From Sporomusa sp. KB1 (GTDB lineage: Bacteria; Bacillota; Negativicutes; Sporomusales; Sporomusaceae), in contig NZ_VLKC01000002.1 in assembly GCF_007830295.1 (NCBI RefSeq), positions 4,819,157-4,883,156 of the forward strand: DNA of 64,000 nt. The letters are read 5' to 3'. The number at the start of each line of letters is the position of its first letter. Position 1 is the first letter of the stretch. Below are positions 26,478-35,164 of this stretch, piece by piece. The position numbers and the translations under genes are program-made. The notes beneath the pieces are model-generated. The model did not search any database, was not told where the DNA came from, and was given only the letters and a program-made list of their open reading frames with translations.

Positions 26478-27818
26478 TTAGAGCAAGCGCCCCTTTAAAA
26501 CCCAAGTTTGGGCTTTGTCAATTTGTATATTTACTAAATCACCGATCTTCTCGGTACCCGTTTTCTCCCATAGTACAATCTTATTGGTACGAGTTCGTCC
26601 CATTAATTTCATCGTATCATTTTTACTTACACCTTCAACCAATACTTCAATACTAGTCCCTGTCAGCTGTTTGTTTATTTCCAGGCTTATCTCATTTTGC
26701 ACAGCCATCAGCTGATTAAGACGCGCCTTTTTGACTGCCAGTGGCAGTTGGCCCTCATATTGGGCTGCCGGTGTCCCTGAGCGCTGCGAATATAAAAAAG
26801 TATAGGCTACATCATACCTGACACTTTTGATAAACGCAAGTGTTTCGAGAAACTGTTCTTCCGTCTCCCCGGGAAAGCCAACAATTAAGTCGGTTGTTAT
26901 ACTGGCGCCAGGAATGGACTTACGAATGTCAGTAACAAGCTGACGATAATACTCTGTAGTATAGCCGCGATTCATCTGTTTCAGGATAGAATTACTTCCG
27001 GATTGCACAGGAAGATGAAAGTGCTCACAAATTCTTTTACTGTTTTTGATAATGTCAATCAGCTTAGTATTCATATCCCTCGGATGGGATGTCATATAAC
27101 GAATGCGAGCTATGGTTTCAATTTGATCAGCTGCCTGCAGTAAATCGGAAAAATCGACCTGTGTATCAAGATCTTTGCCATAGGAATTAACGTTTTGACC
27201 AAGCAGGGTTATTTCTTTAAAGCCCTCTGCTCCCAGCTGCCGAATTTCGGCTATTATATTTTCCAGTGGGCGGCTGCGTTCACGGCCTCTGACATAGGGA
27301 ACTATACAATAGGTACAAAAATTGTTGCAGCCATACATAATAGGTACCCATGCCGATATCTGGCTTTTATGGACAGTTGGGACATCAGGTGCCAAACGTT
27401 CAGCCTGATCCCATACAGAAACAACCTTTTCCCCGCTTGTTTCTATCTGGGCAATGAGTTCCACCAGTTGATGCGTATTATGTGTCCCCATAACCAGATT
27501 AACATGAGGGAACTTTTTTACTATTTTATCTCTATCCTTTTGTGCCATACAGCCAACAACGCCGATAATTATATTGGGATTGACTGACTTTAGCCTTTTC
27601 AGCTCACCAATCTTGCCATAAATCTTCTTTTCCGCACTTTCCCGGACACAACAAGTATTTAGCAAAATTACGTCAGCCTGATCAATATTTTCGGTAGCTT
27701 CATAGCCAATTGTCCGCAATTGGCCAGCTAACCTTTCTGAGTCGTTGAGATTCATCTGACACCCAAAGGTGATCGTATGAAAAAATTTATGATCTTTGTC
27801 TTTCTGGTCCAAATCCAT
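26478..27818 (-). CDS. miaB: tRNA-2-methylthio-N6-dimethylallyladenosine synthase
   Basis: This 446-residue radical-SAM methylthiotransferase adds the 2-methylthio group to i6A37 of tRNA, acting after MiaA. The N-terminal UPF0004 domain has three Cys for the auxiliary cluster (FGCQMN, NTCCVRE, VGCMAQ). The radical-SAM cluster motif is GCNNFCTYCIVPYVRG, and a TRAM domain closes the protein (about 375-445). An internal PGETEEQFLETL segment is typical. It sits directly upstream of mutS, near its partner miaA. Confidence 0.97.
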   Translation of the reverse strand: MDLDQKDKDHKFFHTITFGCQMNLNDSERLAGQLRTIGYEATENIDQADVILLNTCCVRESAEKKIYGKIGELKRLKSVNPNIIIGVVGCMAQKDRDKIVKKFPHVNLVMGTHNTHQLVELIAQIETSGEKVVSVWDQAERLAPDVPTVHKSQISAWVPIMYGCNNFCTYCIVPYVRGRERSRPLENIIAEIRQLGAEGFKEITLLGQNVNSYGKDLDTQVDFSDLLQAADQIETIARIRYMTSHPRDMNTKLIDIIKNSKRICEHFHLPVQSGSNSILKQMNRGYTTEYYRQLVTDIRKSIPGASITTDLIVGFPGETEEQFLETLAFIKSVRYDVAYTFLYSQRSGTPAAQYEGQLPLAVKKARLNQLMAVQNEISLEINKQLTGTSIEVLVEGVSKNDTMKLMGRTRTNKIVLWEKTGTEKIGDLVNIQIDKAQTWVLKGRLL

Positions 27819-27857
27819 CTATGTATCAGCTCCAATGGCAAAGTTATATAATTTGTA

Positions 27858-28226
27858 CTATTTTTTACGTGTTGCCCAAATCATTCTAAGACCCGAAAAA
27901 ATTACAAAAATGCCAAAAATCCGTTTAAGCTCGCTTGCCGGCACTGCTTGAACAAAATTAGCACTGACTAAAGCCCCCAAAGCAGCTCCTCCTGCCATAT
28001 AAGCTGCCGCTTGATAATTGATAAGTCTTTTCTTATAAAAATACCATACACTAACAATTGATGTAGGTATAATAACCAGCATCGATATTCCTTGTGCTGT
28101 GTGCTGAGTTATCCCTAATAGTAAAACCAGCAGCGGTATTAACACTACTCCGCCGCCAATACCCAAAAGTCCACTTAAAACACCAGCGGTAAGTCCTATA
28201 CCAAAAATTATCAATATCATAGTCAT
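27858..28226 (-). CDS. Half-size TauE/SafE-family membrane protein
   Basis: This 122-residue protein has four hydrophobic segments and the TauE signature GVLSGLLGIGGGVVLIPLL near the N-terminus. Full-length TauE/SafE anion exporters carry two such halves in one chain; here the halves are separate genes overlapping by four bases (ATGA). This one is the second translated. The pair probably forms a heterodimer that moves sulfite, sulfonates or another organic anion. The substrate is inferred from family knowledge only. Confidence 0.8.
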   Translation of the reverse strand: MTMILIIFGIGLTAGVLSGLLGIGGGVVLIPLLVLLLGITQHTAQGISMLVIIPTSIVSVWYFYKKRLINYQAAAYMAGGAALGALVSANFVQAVPASELKRIFGIFVIFSGLRMIWATRKK

Positions 28227-28579
28227 GCTAGTACCATCCTTACACCTACAACAATCAACAAAATAGCAAATAGCTGTTTTAAGCGAATGGGCGGAATTCT
28301 TTTCATTATCCGCGCACCGATACTGGCCCCAAGGGTGCTGCCTACAATTAAATTCAGAGCCAAATTTACATCAGTATTGCCATGAAAACCATAGATAATA
28401 CTGCTGATTAATGCTGTAGGAATAACTATTGCCATCGACGTAGCTTGGGCAATATGCTGGGTAATATTGAAATAGGTTACCATAATTGGCACAAGAAAAA
28501 TACCGCCCCCGAGTCCAAGCAAACCGCTGAGAATACCTACTACAAATCCGGCACCTGCAAATTTCAATCGTTCAGTCAT
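28223..28579 (-). CDS. Half-size TauE/SafE-family membrane protein (partner)
   Basis: This 118-residue protein has four membrane segments and the same signature (GILSGLLGLGGGIFLVPIM). It is translated first, and its stop overlaps the start of the other half. The two proteins share their layout, suggesting a tandem duplication that was never fused. The gene ends 15 bases after the stop-to-start gap from the P-loop/Asp23 gene at 28595, so that gene may be in the same transcript. Confidence 0.8.
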   Translation of the reverse strand: MTERLKFAGAGFVVGILSGLLGLGGGIFLVPIMVTYFNITQHIAQATSMAIVIPTALISSIIYGFHGNTDVNLALNLIVGSTLGASIGARIMKRIPPIRLKQLFAILLIVVGVRMVLA

Positions 28580-28594
28580 GATAAAACCCCTTAC

Positions 28595-29421
28595 TTATTC
28601 AATGCTTAGCCGTTTAACTGCAATATTTACTTCTCTAACCATCATACCTGTCATATATTCAACCATTTGCTTTATACGTACTTGGGCATCATGTACTACC
28701 TGCCAAATAGGCTGCCCATATTTTATAATTACATCAAGTGAAATTGAAATTCCTTTTTCCCTATCATGGGAGTTTTTTATATTTATTTGTCCTGTCTTGG
28801 TAATAACACCCTCACTGATAGCAATATAGTCAACAACGGCAGCTATCGCTGCATCTGAAATAAGCAGTTTTCCATAGTAGCTAAAGGTTGGCCGGACAAT
28901 TGATTTTTCACCTAGTTTACGTCGTTGCTTGGAACGAGGCTTTTTGAAAAAAACATCAAGCGAATCAATCAGATAACCAGAAAAATGTGGTTTGAGTTCA
29001 ATAGTTGGCACAGGAATAATATGTTTTCCCTCTTTGAGCCTACTCTCTTTTGCTTTGGCAATTTCACCTTTGGTAGCAATATCTTCAATCCGGATTATTT
29101 TACTAATTGCTGGTAATCCTAACACATCAACAATCTTTTCTACCATATTTCGGGAAGTACCAAGTAGTAAGATACGTTTAGGCATTACTCTAGCGATAGC
29201 TTCTCTAACTTCATTGGCATGGTCAGGTTCCATAAATATGGCACGTTTTACAGCTTTAATTTTGCTAGGTTCTTTTTTTGCCGAATGACCTGCAATAATT
29301 TTACTGTCCATAATTAACAGCCCGTCGTCAATAATTGTATCAACATCATACTCGTGTGCAACGATTAACGCCCGATGGCTTTTGCCCGTTCCACTTGGAC
29401 CGACCAAAGCGATGGTGTCCA
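28595..29421 (-). CDS. P-loop ATPase fused to an Asp23/Gls24 domain
   Basis: This 275-residue protein begins with a nucleotide-binding loop GPSGTGKSHRALIVA and an IIDDGLLI strand. The first 120 residues resemble a small kinase or ATPase. The last 110 residues (KSIVRPTFSYYGKLLISDA, DYIAISEGVITKTGQINIK, MMVREVNIAVKRLS) form an Asp23/Gls24 envelope-stress domain. The start at 29421 has AGGAGGC upstream; the open frame to 29593 overlaps a terminator and the neighbouring gene and is rejected. The fusion suggests an ATP-dependent partner for envelope-stress or cell-surface processes, but no precise role can be given. Confidence 0.72.
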
Positions 29422-29467
29422 TAGACAGCCTCCTGATAAAATAGTAATAGGGTATAGCATAAAAATA

Positions 29468-29485
29468 AACACCTTTGCAGGTGTT
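29468..29485 (-). terminator. Small terminator after the PHP gene
   Basis: The stem AACACCT/AGGTGTT with a GCAA loop is followed on the minus strand by TATTTTTATG, starting immediately after the stop at 29487. It separates PHP from the P-loop/Asp23 gene. Confidence 0.6.
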
Positions 29486-29486
29486 G

Positions 29487-30314
29487 TCAAGTAAAAGTAT
29501 TACATTGACAAAAATCAACAAGCTTGGCTGAAACAGTGAAAATTCCCAATTTTTCAGGATACCGGCCAGGAATACCATGGAAATCAGAACCACCAGTTAT
29601 TTTTAAATTATATTTATTAGCAATAGCTAAATACTTATTAACCGCTGTCTGATCATGTTTCGGATGATAAACCTCCAACCCACGAATACCAGCTTTAATC
29701 AAATCAAGTACTAAATTATCGTCGCCCACTAGGCCAGGATGAGCCAATATTGCAATGCCTCCAGATTGCTCTATAAGCCTGATGACTTGTTCTGGAGTTA
29801 GTTTGTAATGGGGAACATAGGCGGGAGAGTTTTTGGTTAATACTTGTTGAACTGCTTCTGGTATCGTTTTAAAATAGCCAGCTTCAACAAGTACTTGAGC
29901 AATATGCGGTCTCCCTACGGCCCGCGTTTCCCCAGCCATGTCCAGTACCTGATTATAATTGATCGAATAGCCCAATTTTCGCAGCTTATCTACCATCAGC
30001 TGCGACCGCTTTAACCGGGCATTAAGGATAATTTCCAGTTGATCGCGCAATTTCACATTATTAATATCAATACAATATCCCAAAATATGTACTTCATGGT
30101 GCGATAAGTCAGTGCTAAATTCTATTCCAGGAATAATTGCCAGCTTGGAGGCCGAAGTATGCAAATATCCTGTTATGTCCGCATAAGCAGCAACCGTATC
30201 ATGGTCAGTAATAGCAATATAGTTAAGACCGGCAAGTTCGGCCTGCTGAACTACTTCCAGCGGTGATAATCGCCCGTCAGAGGCCGTGGTATGAATATGA
30301 AGGTCTGTAATCAT
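29487..30314 (-). CDS. PHP-domain metal-dependent phosphoesterase, TrpH/YciV (RNase AM) type
   Basis: This 275-residue PHP enzyme starts DLHIHTTASDGRLSPLEVV, with DHDTVAAY, GIEFSTDLSHHEVHILGY, AHPGLVG and GGSDFHG giving the set of metal-binding His and Asp residues. TrpH/YciV members hydrolyse 3',5'-bisphosphates, and the E. coli member is a 5'-3' exoribonuclease that matures rRNA 5' ends. It overlaps pepA by four bases (ATGA), so the two are translationally coupled. Confidence 0.85.
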   Translation of the reverse strand: MITDLHIHTTASDGRLSPLEVVQQAELAGLNYIAITDHDTVAAYADITGYLHTSASKLAIIPGIEFSTDLSHHEVHILGYCIDINNVKLRDQLEIILNARLKRSQLMVDKLRKLGYSINYNQVLDMAGETRAVGRPHIAQVLVEAGYFKTIPEAVQQVLTKNSPAYVPHYKLTPEQVIRLIEQSGGIAILAHPGLVGDDNLVLDLIKAGIRGLEVYHPKHDQTAVNKYLAIANKYNLKITGGSDFHGIPGRYPEKLGIFTVSAKLVDFCQCNTFT

Positions 30315-31810
30315 GACTTGCTTAACGCAGTTGCCAATTGGATTAAGGTACGAACTCCTACCCCTGTACCGCCCTTACGATTATATCCCTTATCTTTATC
30401 GGTATCAGCTGTTCCGGCAATATCGACATGTACCCAGGGAGTTTTATCGGCAAACTGTCCAATAAACAATCCAGCTGTAATAGTGCCCCCTGGCCTGCCG
30501 CCAGTATTTTTAAGATCGGCAATAGAACTTTTTATTTGTTCAAAATACTCAACATCGTTAGGCAATTCCCACAGTTTTTCCCCAATTTGCTCCCCAGCGT
30601 CAAGAACGGTTTGACACCACTGCCTGTTGTTAGTAATAACACCGGAATAAACAGTTCCAAGACCAACAACACATGCTCCCGTCAGAGTTGCTAAATCAAT
30701 TATTTTGGTAGCCCCCAGCTTCTTAGCATAGGTAACAGCGTCCGCTAAAATTAACCGTCCTTCGGCATCAGTACTCAATACTTCAATAGTTTTACCGCTC
30801 ATGGAAGTCAGGATATCTCCGGGCCTAAATGCACTACCTGACGGCATGTTTTCTGTACATGGTACAACGGCTAAAATGTTTACTTTGGGTTTTAGTTGGC
30901 CAAGAGCCATCATCGCTCCTAATACGGCAGCGCCGCCCGCCATATCACTCTTCATCTCATCCATCTTTTGACTAGGCTTGATTGATATGCCACCGCTGTC
31001 AAAGGTAATACCCTTGCCAACAAAAGCTACTATTTCCTGGCTAGACGGGTCTCCCTGATATTTTAAGACAATTAGTTTCGGTGGTTCAGTACTACCTTGC
31101 GCTACAGCCAGTAATGCACCCATTCCTTTTTGCTGCATATCTTCTTTTTCAAGTACAGTAAGCTCAAAACCGTACTGCTCTGCTATCTCCCCAGCATGCC
31201 AGGCCATCTTCGTTGGCGTCATGTACTGAGCAGGATGGTTGATTAAATCCCTGGCATAGTTTACGCTTTCTGCAATGATTTGACCAGTCGCAATTCTATT
31301 TGTAATTACGGCAACATTTGCGGGATCATTTTCAATAAGTAACAACCTTGTAATACCAGGATTATCAGTTTGGCTTGTTTTATAGTACGCAAACTGATAC
31401 AAGCCCATTACTGCACCCTCAACAACAGCCTGTGCTGTCTGGCAAGCTGCCAGCTTGTCACTGGCACTAGGGATGATAGTTGCTACGGTCTGGGAATGCA
31501 TTTTTTTAGCTGTCCGCATAGCTGCAGCCATCAGTGCCCGTACTTTGTCTACCGTGATTTCATTTTCTTTACCCAGACCCAGAAGAAGAATACGTTTAGC
31601 ACCAATAGCACCAAATGTATGTATAACCATAGTTTCCCCGTATTTGCCACAGTCTGGCATATCACGGATTATTTCACTTATATGCGAATCTAATGCTTTG
31701 TCCACGGCTCCGGTTGCCCCACATGGAGTCATAATTCCTTCAAATAAGCTAACAATGACTGTATCACATAGTATTTCAGTTATTGGGCCAGAGACAACTT
31801 CAATATTCAT
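30311..31810 (-). CDS. pepA: Leucyl aminopeptidase
   Basis: This 499-residue M17 aminopeptidase removes N-terminal residues from peptides in the cytoplasm. The catalytic C-terminal domain carries VGKGITFDSGGISIKP and MKSDMAGGAAVLGAM (Lys and Asp ligands) and LSTDAEGRLILADAV (the NTDAEGRL signature with Ser for Asn). The N-terminal macro-like domain covers about 1-165. An AAGGAGTG site precedes the ATG. It overlaps the PHP gene and lies downstream of the spoVS terminator. Confidence 0.95.
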   Translation of the reverse strand: MNIEVVSGPITEILCDTVIVSLFEGIMTPCGATGAVDKALDSHISEIIRDMPDCGKYGETMVIHTFGAIGAKRILLLGLGKENEITVDKVRALMAAAMRTAKKMHSQTVATIIPSASDKLAACQTAQAVVEGAVMGLYQFAYYKTSQTDNPGITRLLLIENDPANVAVITNRIATGQIIAESVNYARDLINHPAQYMTPTKMAWHAGEIAEQYGFELTVLEKEDMQQKGMGALLAVAQGSTEPPKLIVLKYQGDPSSQEIVAFVGKGITFDSGGISIKPSQKMDEMKSDMAGGAAVLGAMMALGQLKPKVNILAVVPCTENMPSGSAFRPGDILTSMSGKTIEVLSTDAEGRLILADAVTYAKKLGATKIIDLATLTGACVVGLGTVYSGVITNNRQWCQTVLDAGEQIGEKLWELPNDVEYFEQIKSSIADLKNTGGRPGGTITAGLFIGQFADKTPWVHVDIAGTADTDKDKGYNRKGGTGVGVRTLIQLATALSKS

Positions 31811-31883
31811 TTTTTCACTCCTTAATTTGATATCAATAATTATATTATTATATTATGCCATAAATCATTCATTAAAAACACTA

Positions 31884-31908
31884 AAACCTGTTCACGGTGA
31901 ACAGGTTT
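31884..31908 (-). terminator. Terminator of spoVS
   Basis: A 12-base inverted repeat AAACCTGTTCAC/GTGAACAGGTTT around one base (effective loop about seven) is followed on the minus strand by TAGTGTTTTT. It begins 17 bases past the spoVS stop. Confidence 0.7.
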
Positions 31909-31924
31909 CGAGCATTATCTATTG

Positions 31925-32185
31925 TTAACGCGGTTCAACGATTAGCTTAATAGCCGTTCTCTCTTCGCCATCAATAAGAATATCTGTGAAGGCTGGGATA
32001 CATATTAAATCTACACCATGTGGCGCTACAAACCCTCGAGCGATCGCAACTGCCTTGACAGCTTGGTTAAGTGCTCCTGCACCGATTGCCTGCATCTCGG
32101 CGCCGCCACGTTCTCTCAGCACTCCGGCCAAAGCCCCTGCTACAGAATTAGGATTAGATTTTGCTGATACTTTCAAGACGTCCAT
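31925..32185 (-). CDS. spoVS: Stage V sporulation protein S
   Basis: This 86-residue Alba-fold protein affects septation and spore coat formation in Bacillus. It reads MDVLKVSAKSNPNSVAGALA, then LNQAVKAVAIARGFVAPHGV, and ends in a short acidic and basic strand, almost identical in pattern to the family. The ribosome site is AAGGAGG. A close match to a sigma-H promoter lies about 57 bases upstream (32242-32268), fitting the known control of spoVS in Bacillus. Its presence is strong evidence that the organism comes from an endospore-forming lineage. Confidence 0.95.
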   Translation of the reverse strand: MDVLKVSAKSNPNSVAGALAGVLRERGGAEMQAIGAGALNQAVKAVAIARGFVAPHGVDLICIPAFTDILIDGEERTAIKLIVEPR

Positions 32186-32241
32186 GTTTATATGTGCCTC
32201 CTTTGATAAAAAAACATTTATTAGTCCTATAAATTAGATAT

Positions 32242-32268
32242 ATTCGTGGTACGGGAAAAAATTCCTTT
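32242..32268 (-). promoter_or_regulatory. Candidate sigma-H promoter of spoVS
   Basis: On the minus strand AAAGGAATT matches RnAGGAwWW perfectly, followed 11 bases later by CACGAAT against RnnGAAT (one mismatch). The distance to the spoVS start is right, and spoVS is a sigma-H gene in Bacillus. Confidence 0.5.
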
Positions 32269-32314
32269 TTTCACATGAAAAAAATCTAATTATTTCAACT
32301 AATTCATTTTAGGT

Positions 32315-32836
32315 TTATTTATTAAACACGAAAACACGTCCATCTTCACGAATCCCAATAAGGTTATGATGATCATTATATTGTTTACGCATATTTTCCA
32401 ACATATCTTCAATTACTTCTTCTTGAAATAGAAGGTCTTCCTCTAACATAGCATCATTGTGATCAGCAACTAAACGCTCACTAAAACGTTCCCGAAGAAT
32501 TTTAATCGTCAGGTTGATTTCTCCTCGTGTCAAGGTCTGTACATCGCGAATAATCGTTACCATTGCCACCTGTTCATAGGAACTTAATTCAATAGCAACA
32601 CTAATATTGGTAATACCTTCAAGCATATGATAGGCCGCAATACTACTAATAATTAGCTGTTTAGTGCTTTCAAAATCCCCAGCAGCAGGAATGCCGGAAA
32701 TCATAAAAGTTAGTTTTAATGAGTTTGCTTCTGGATTAAAATTAATAGTGCCAATCTCAGGATAACGCACTAACATAGATATTATTAAATTTGCTCCATC
32801 GGAAACTTGCTGATCTGTTTGGGAAATTTCAGGCAT
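32315..32836 (-). CDS. Conserved protein of unknown function next to rny
   Basis: This protein of about 173 residues is not recognised. It has alternating strands and helices in the first 110 residues (INFNPEANSLKLTFMISGIP, ISVAIELSSYEQVAMVTIIR) and an acidic helical stretch (MLEEDLLFQEEVIEDMLENM). It ends in a small strand (IGIREDGRVFVFNK). There is no signal peptide or membrane segment. The start at Met5 (32836) is preferred because GGTGA lies just before it. It sits between rny and spoVS, so a link to RNA turnover or sporulation is possible but unproven. Confidence 0.65.
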   Translation of the reverse strand: MPEISQTDQQVSDGANLIISMLVRYPEIGTINFNPEANSLKLTFMISGIPAAGDFESTKQLIISSIAAYHMLEGITNISVAIELSSYEQVAMVTIIRDVQTLTRGEINLTIKILRERFSERLVADHNDAMLEEDLLFQEEVIEDMLENMRKQYNDHHNLIGIREDGRVFVFNK

Positions 32837-32951
32837 TATTTTCACCATCCAATAAAATTATACAATATATGATTTACTTATAAAGTTTCTGATTAAGTAT
32901 TCTCTAGAAGATAATTAAATCCTGCTTTTAATTTGTTGGTAAAAAAGCTAA

Positions 32952-32983
32952 AAAACGGCTTTACCTAAAGGTAAAGCCGTTTT
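32952..32983 (-). terminator. Terminator of rny
   Basis: A perfect 14-base stem AAAACGGCTTTACC/GGTAAAGCCGTTTT with a TAAA-class loop lies 17 bases past the rny stop and is followed by TTTAGC on the minus strand. Confidence 0.8.
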
Positions 32984-32999
32984 AATAACTGTTTAATAT

Positions 33000-34544
33000 T
33001 TATTTAGCATAATCAACAGCACGTGTTTCACGAATGACTGTAACTTTTATTTGACCTGGATATTCAAGTTCACTTTCGATCTTCTTTACAATATCCCGTA
33101 CTAAACGAACAGACGTTAAATCGTCAATTTTATCAGGCTTAACCATAATGCGAATTTCGCGACCTGCCTGAATAGCGAATGATTTCTCCACACCATCAAA
33201 TGATTCAGCGATTTCTTCCAATCGTGTTAATCGCTTAAGATAGCTTTCTAACGTTTCTCTGCGCGCTCCTGGCCGCGCAGCAGATACAGCATCAGCAGCT
33301 GCTACAAGTACGGCTTGGACAGTTTTCGGTTCTTCATCACCATGATGTGCACCAATTGCATTAATAATTTCGGCTGCTTCACGATATTTCTTCGCTAAAT
33401 CAGCTCCAATGGTTACATGAGGTCCCTCAACTTCGTGATCTACAGCCTTACCAATATCATGGAGTAGACCCGCGCGCTTGGCTAACATTACATCGACGCC
33501 AAGTTCACTTGCCATAACTCCCGCCAAATGTGATACTTCAATGGAATGTTTGAGTACATTTTGACCATAACTGGTACGGAATTTTAACCGTCCGAGAAGT
33601 TTTATCAGTTCTGGATGCAAACCATGAACCCCTGTATCAAAGGTAGCTTGTTCGCCTGCTTCCTTAATTTTCTGTTCAACTTCTTTTTGAGCTTTCTCAA
33701 CCATTTCTTCAATGCGCGCAGGATGAATGCGGCCATCAACTATTAGTTTTTCCAGTGCGATTCTAGCAACCTCGCGCCGGACAGGATCAAATCCTGACAA
33801 AATGACTGCTTCAGGCGTATCATCAATAATCAGATCAATACCAGTGAGTGTCTCCAAGGTTCGAATATTACGGCCCTCACGCCCAATAATCCGACCTTTC
33901 ATTTCATCATTAGGTAAAGAAACTACAGATACCGTAGTTTCGGCAACATGATCAGCTGCACAGCGCTGAATAGCTAAGGATATGATTTCTTTAGCTTTCT
34001 TTTCCGCTTCTTCTTTGGCCTGTTGCTCCAGATCTTTGATGAGCATTGCTGTCTCATGCTTGATTTCTTCTTCAACATTTGCAAGCAGTAATGTACGGGC
34101 ATCTGCGGATGTCAATCCAGATAGTCTTTCAAGTTCAGTTAGCTGTTTGGCATAGAGTTCACTAATTTTTTCTTGACTTCTATCTACCTCAATCTCTTTA
34201 CGACTAAGGATCTCTTCCTTCTTTTCAAGGGAGTCAATTTTTCGGTCAAGGTTTTCCTCTTTTTGCACCAAACGACGCTCTAGCCGCTGAAGTTCTGTAC
34301 GACGTTCTTTAATCTCCCGTTCGAGCTCACTTCTTTGCTTGTGAATTTCTTCTCTTGCTTCGACCAACGCTTCTTTTTTCTTAGATTCGCCGGCCTTCTC
34401 AGCATCATCTAAGATTCTTTTGGCTGCAGTTTCAGCAGAAGCGATTTTGGCTTCGGCAATATTTTTACGTATCCAATAGCCGCCGGCAGCACCCAACAGT
34501 CCGACTAAAATTGCAGTAATAATAATCTCTAGTATATATTCCAC
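33000..34544 (-). CDS. rny: Ribonuclease Y
   Basis: This 514-residue membrane-anchored endoribonuclease starts mRNA decay in Firmicutes. It has one N-terminal membrane helix (about 3-22), a long charged coiled coil (about 25-190), a KH domain (about 205-265, MKGRIIGREGRNIRTLE) and an HD domain (about 330-430, KHSIEVSHLAG and GLLHDIGKAVDHE). The annotated GTG start at 34544 lies inside its own AGGAGGTG site, so the true start codon is uncertain. A vegetative promoter overlaps the end of recX, and a leader of about 140 bases with two hairpins precedes the gene. Confidence 0.95.
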   Translation of the reverse strand: MEYILEIIITAILVGLLGAAGGYWIRKNIAEAKIASAETAAKRILDDAEKAGESKKKEALVEAREEIHKQRSELEREIKERRTELQRLERRLVQKEENLDRKIDSLEKKEEILSRKEIEVDRSQEKISELYAKQLTELERLSGLTSADARTLLLANVEEEIKHETAMLIKDLEQQAKEEAEKKAKEIISLAIQRCAADHVAETTVSVVSLPNDEMKGRIIGREGRNIRTLETLTGIDLIIDDTPEAVILSGFDPVRREVARIALEKLIVDGRIHPARIEEMVEKAQKEVEQKIKEAGEQATFDTGVHGLHPELIKLLGRLKFRTSYGQNVLKHSIEVSHLAGVMASELGVDVMLAKRAGLLHDIGKAVDHEVEGPHVTIGADLAKKYREAAEIINAIGAHHGDEEPKTVQAVLVAAADAVSAARPGARRETLESYLKRLTRLEEIAESFDGVEKSFAIQAGREIRIMVKPDKIDDLTSVRLVRDIVKKIESELEYPGQIKVTVIRETRAVDYAK

Positions 34545-34573
34545 CTCCTTTTTCTCATACTGATATTAAGGGT

Positions 34574-34596
34574 AAAGCCGAGTTAAACTCGGCTTT
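34574..34596. promoter_or_regulatory. Hairpin in the rny leader
   Basis: The perfect stem AAAGCCGAGTT/AACTCGGCTTT lies 30-50 bases upstream of rny. On the minus strand it is followed by ACCC, not a T-run, so it is a poor terminator for recX. A second weaker stem precedes it (CTTTACAA with TTGTAAAAG, about 34598-34630). The pair forms a structured 5' leader that could set rny mRNA stability. Confidence 0.45.
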
Positions 34597-34689
34597 TACA
34601 AGTAGCTTTTCGTTGCTTTGTAAAGCATCCAAGCTCTCCTAAAAGATTGTCTAAATAGATTTAGTTCGATTACACGATTGGATAATTTT

Positions 34690-34718
34690 ATTGTAAATGT
34701 TTTTCAAATGTGTGTCAA
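34690..34718 (-). promoter_or_regulatory. Promoter of rny
   Basis: On the minus strand TTGACA and TACAAT are 17 bases apart. The -35 box overlaps the recX stop codon at 34715, so rny can be transcribed independently of recA-recX. Confidence 0.7.
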
Positions 34719-35164
34719 GGAGCCATATCCCTAAGATGTGCTAAAACTTTACTAACAGTCGCCGCCTTAAAGCCTTTTGCAGACAAACGGCGAATTATTT
34801 TATGTAAATCCTGGTTCTCCTTACTGTGCAAAATTTTTATTGCAATTTTTATAGCTGCCTGGTATTCCAAATTACTATCCCAGTCTGTTAATTTTTCATT
34901 AATCAGAGTGGTTGATAAACCTCTGCGCCGCAGCCTGAGATAGGTTTCTTTCAAACTATATTTGTTGCTTTCTGTATACCGCTCTACAAGCATGTCACAA
35001 AGCGCGGCATCATTTAGATAACCGCGCTTTGTGACATATTCAATAGCCTCGCCGACTGTCACTTCATCATAGCCCTGTTTTAAAAGCTTTTGTTCCAGCT
35101 CCTGTTGGCTGTAGGTTCTGATTTTTAAAAGCGTAACAGCAGCTTCAGATACGTTTCTATTCAT
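34715..35164 (-). CDS. recX: Recombination regulator RecX
   Basis: This 149-residue protein of helical triplets inhibits RecA filaments. It contains typical RecX phrases: LLKIRTYSQQELEQKLLKQG, VTKRGYLNDAALCDMLVERY and KGFKAATVSKVLAHL. Its ATG shares one base with the recA stop (TAATG), so the two are co-translated under the LexA-type recA promoter. The length is at the short end of the family but complete. Confidence 0.93.
   Translation of the reverse strand: MNRNVSEAAVTLLKIRTYSQQELEQKLLKQGYDEVTVGEAIEYVTKRGYLNDAALCDMLVERYTESNKYSLKETYLRLRRRGLSTTLINEKLTDWDSNLEYQAAIKIAIKILHSKENQDLHKIIRRLSAKGFKAATVSKVLAHLRDMAP

Noticed and set aside
28595..29593. The longer version of the P-loop/Asp23 gene
   Set aside because: The extra N-terminus overlaps the PHP gene and its terminator; an AGGAGG site supports the start at 29421.
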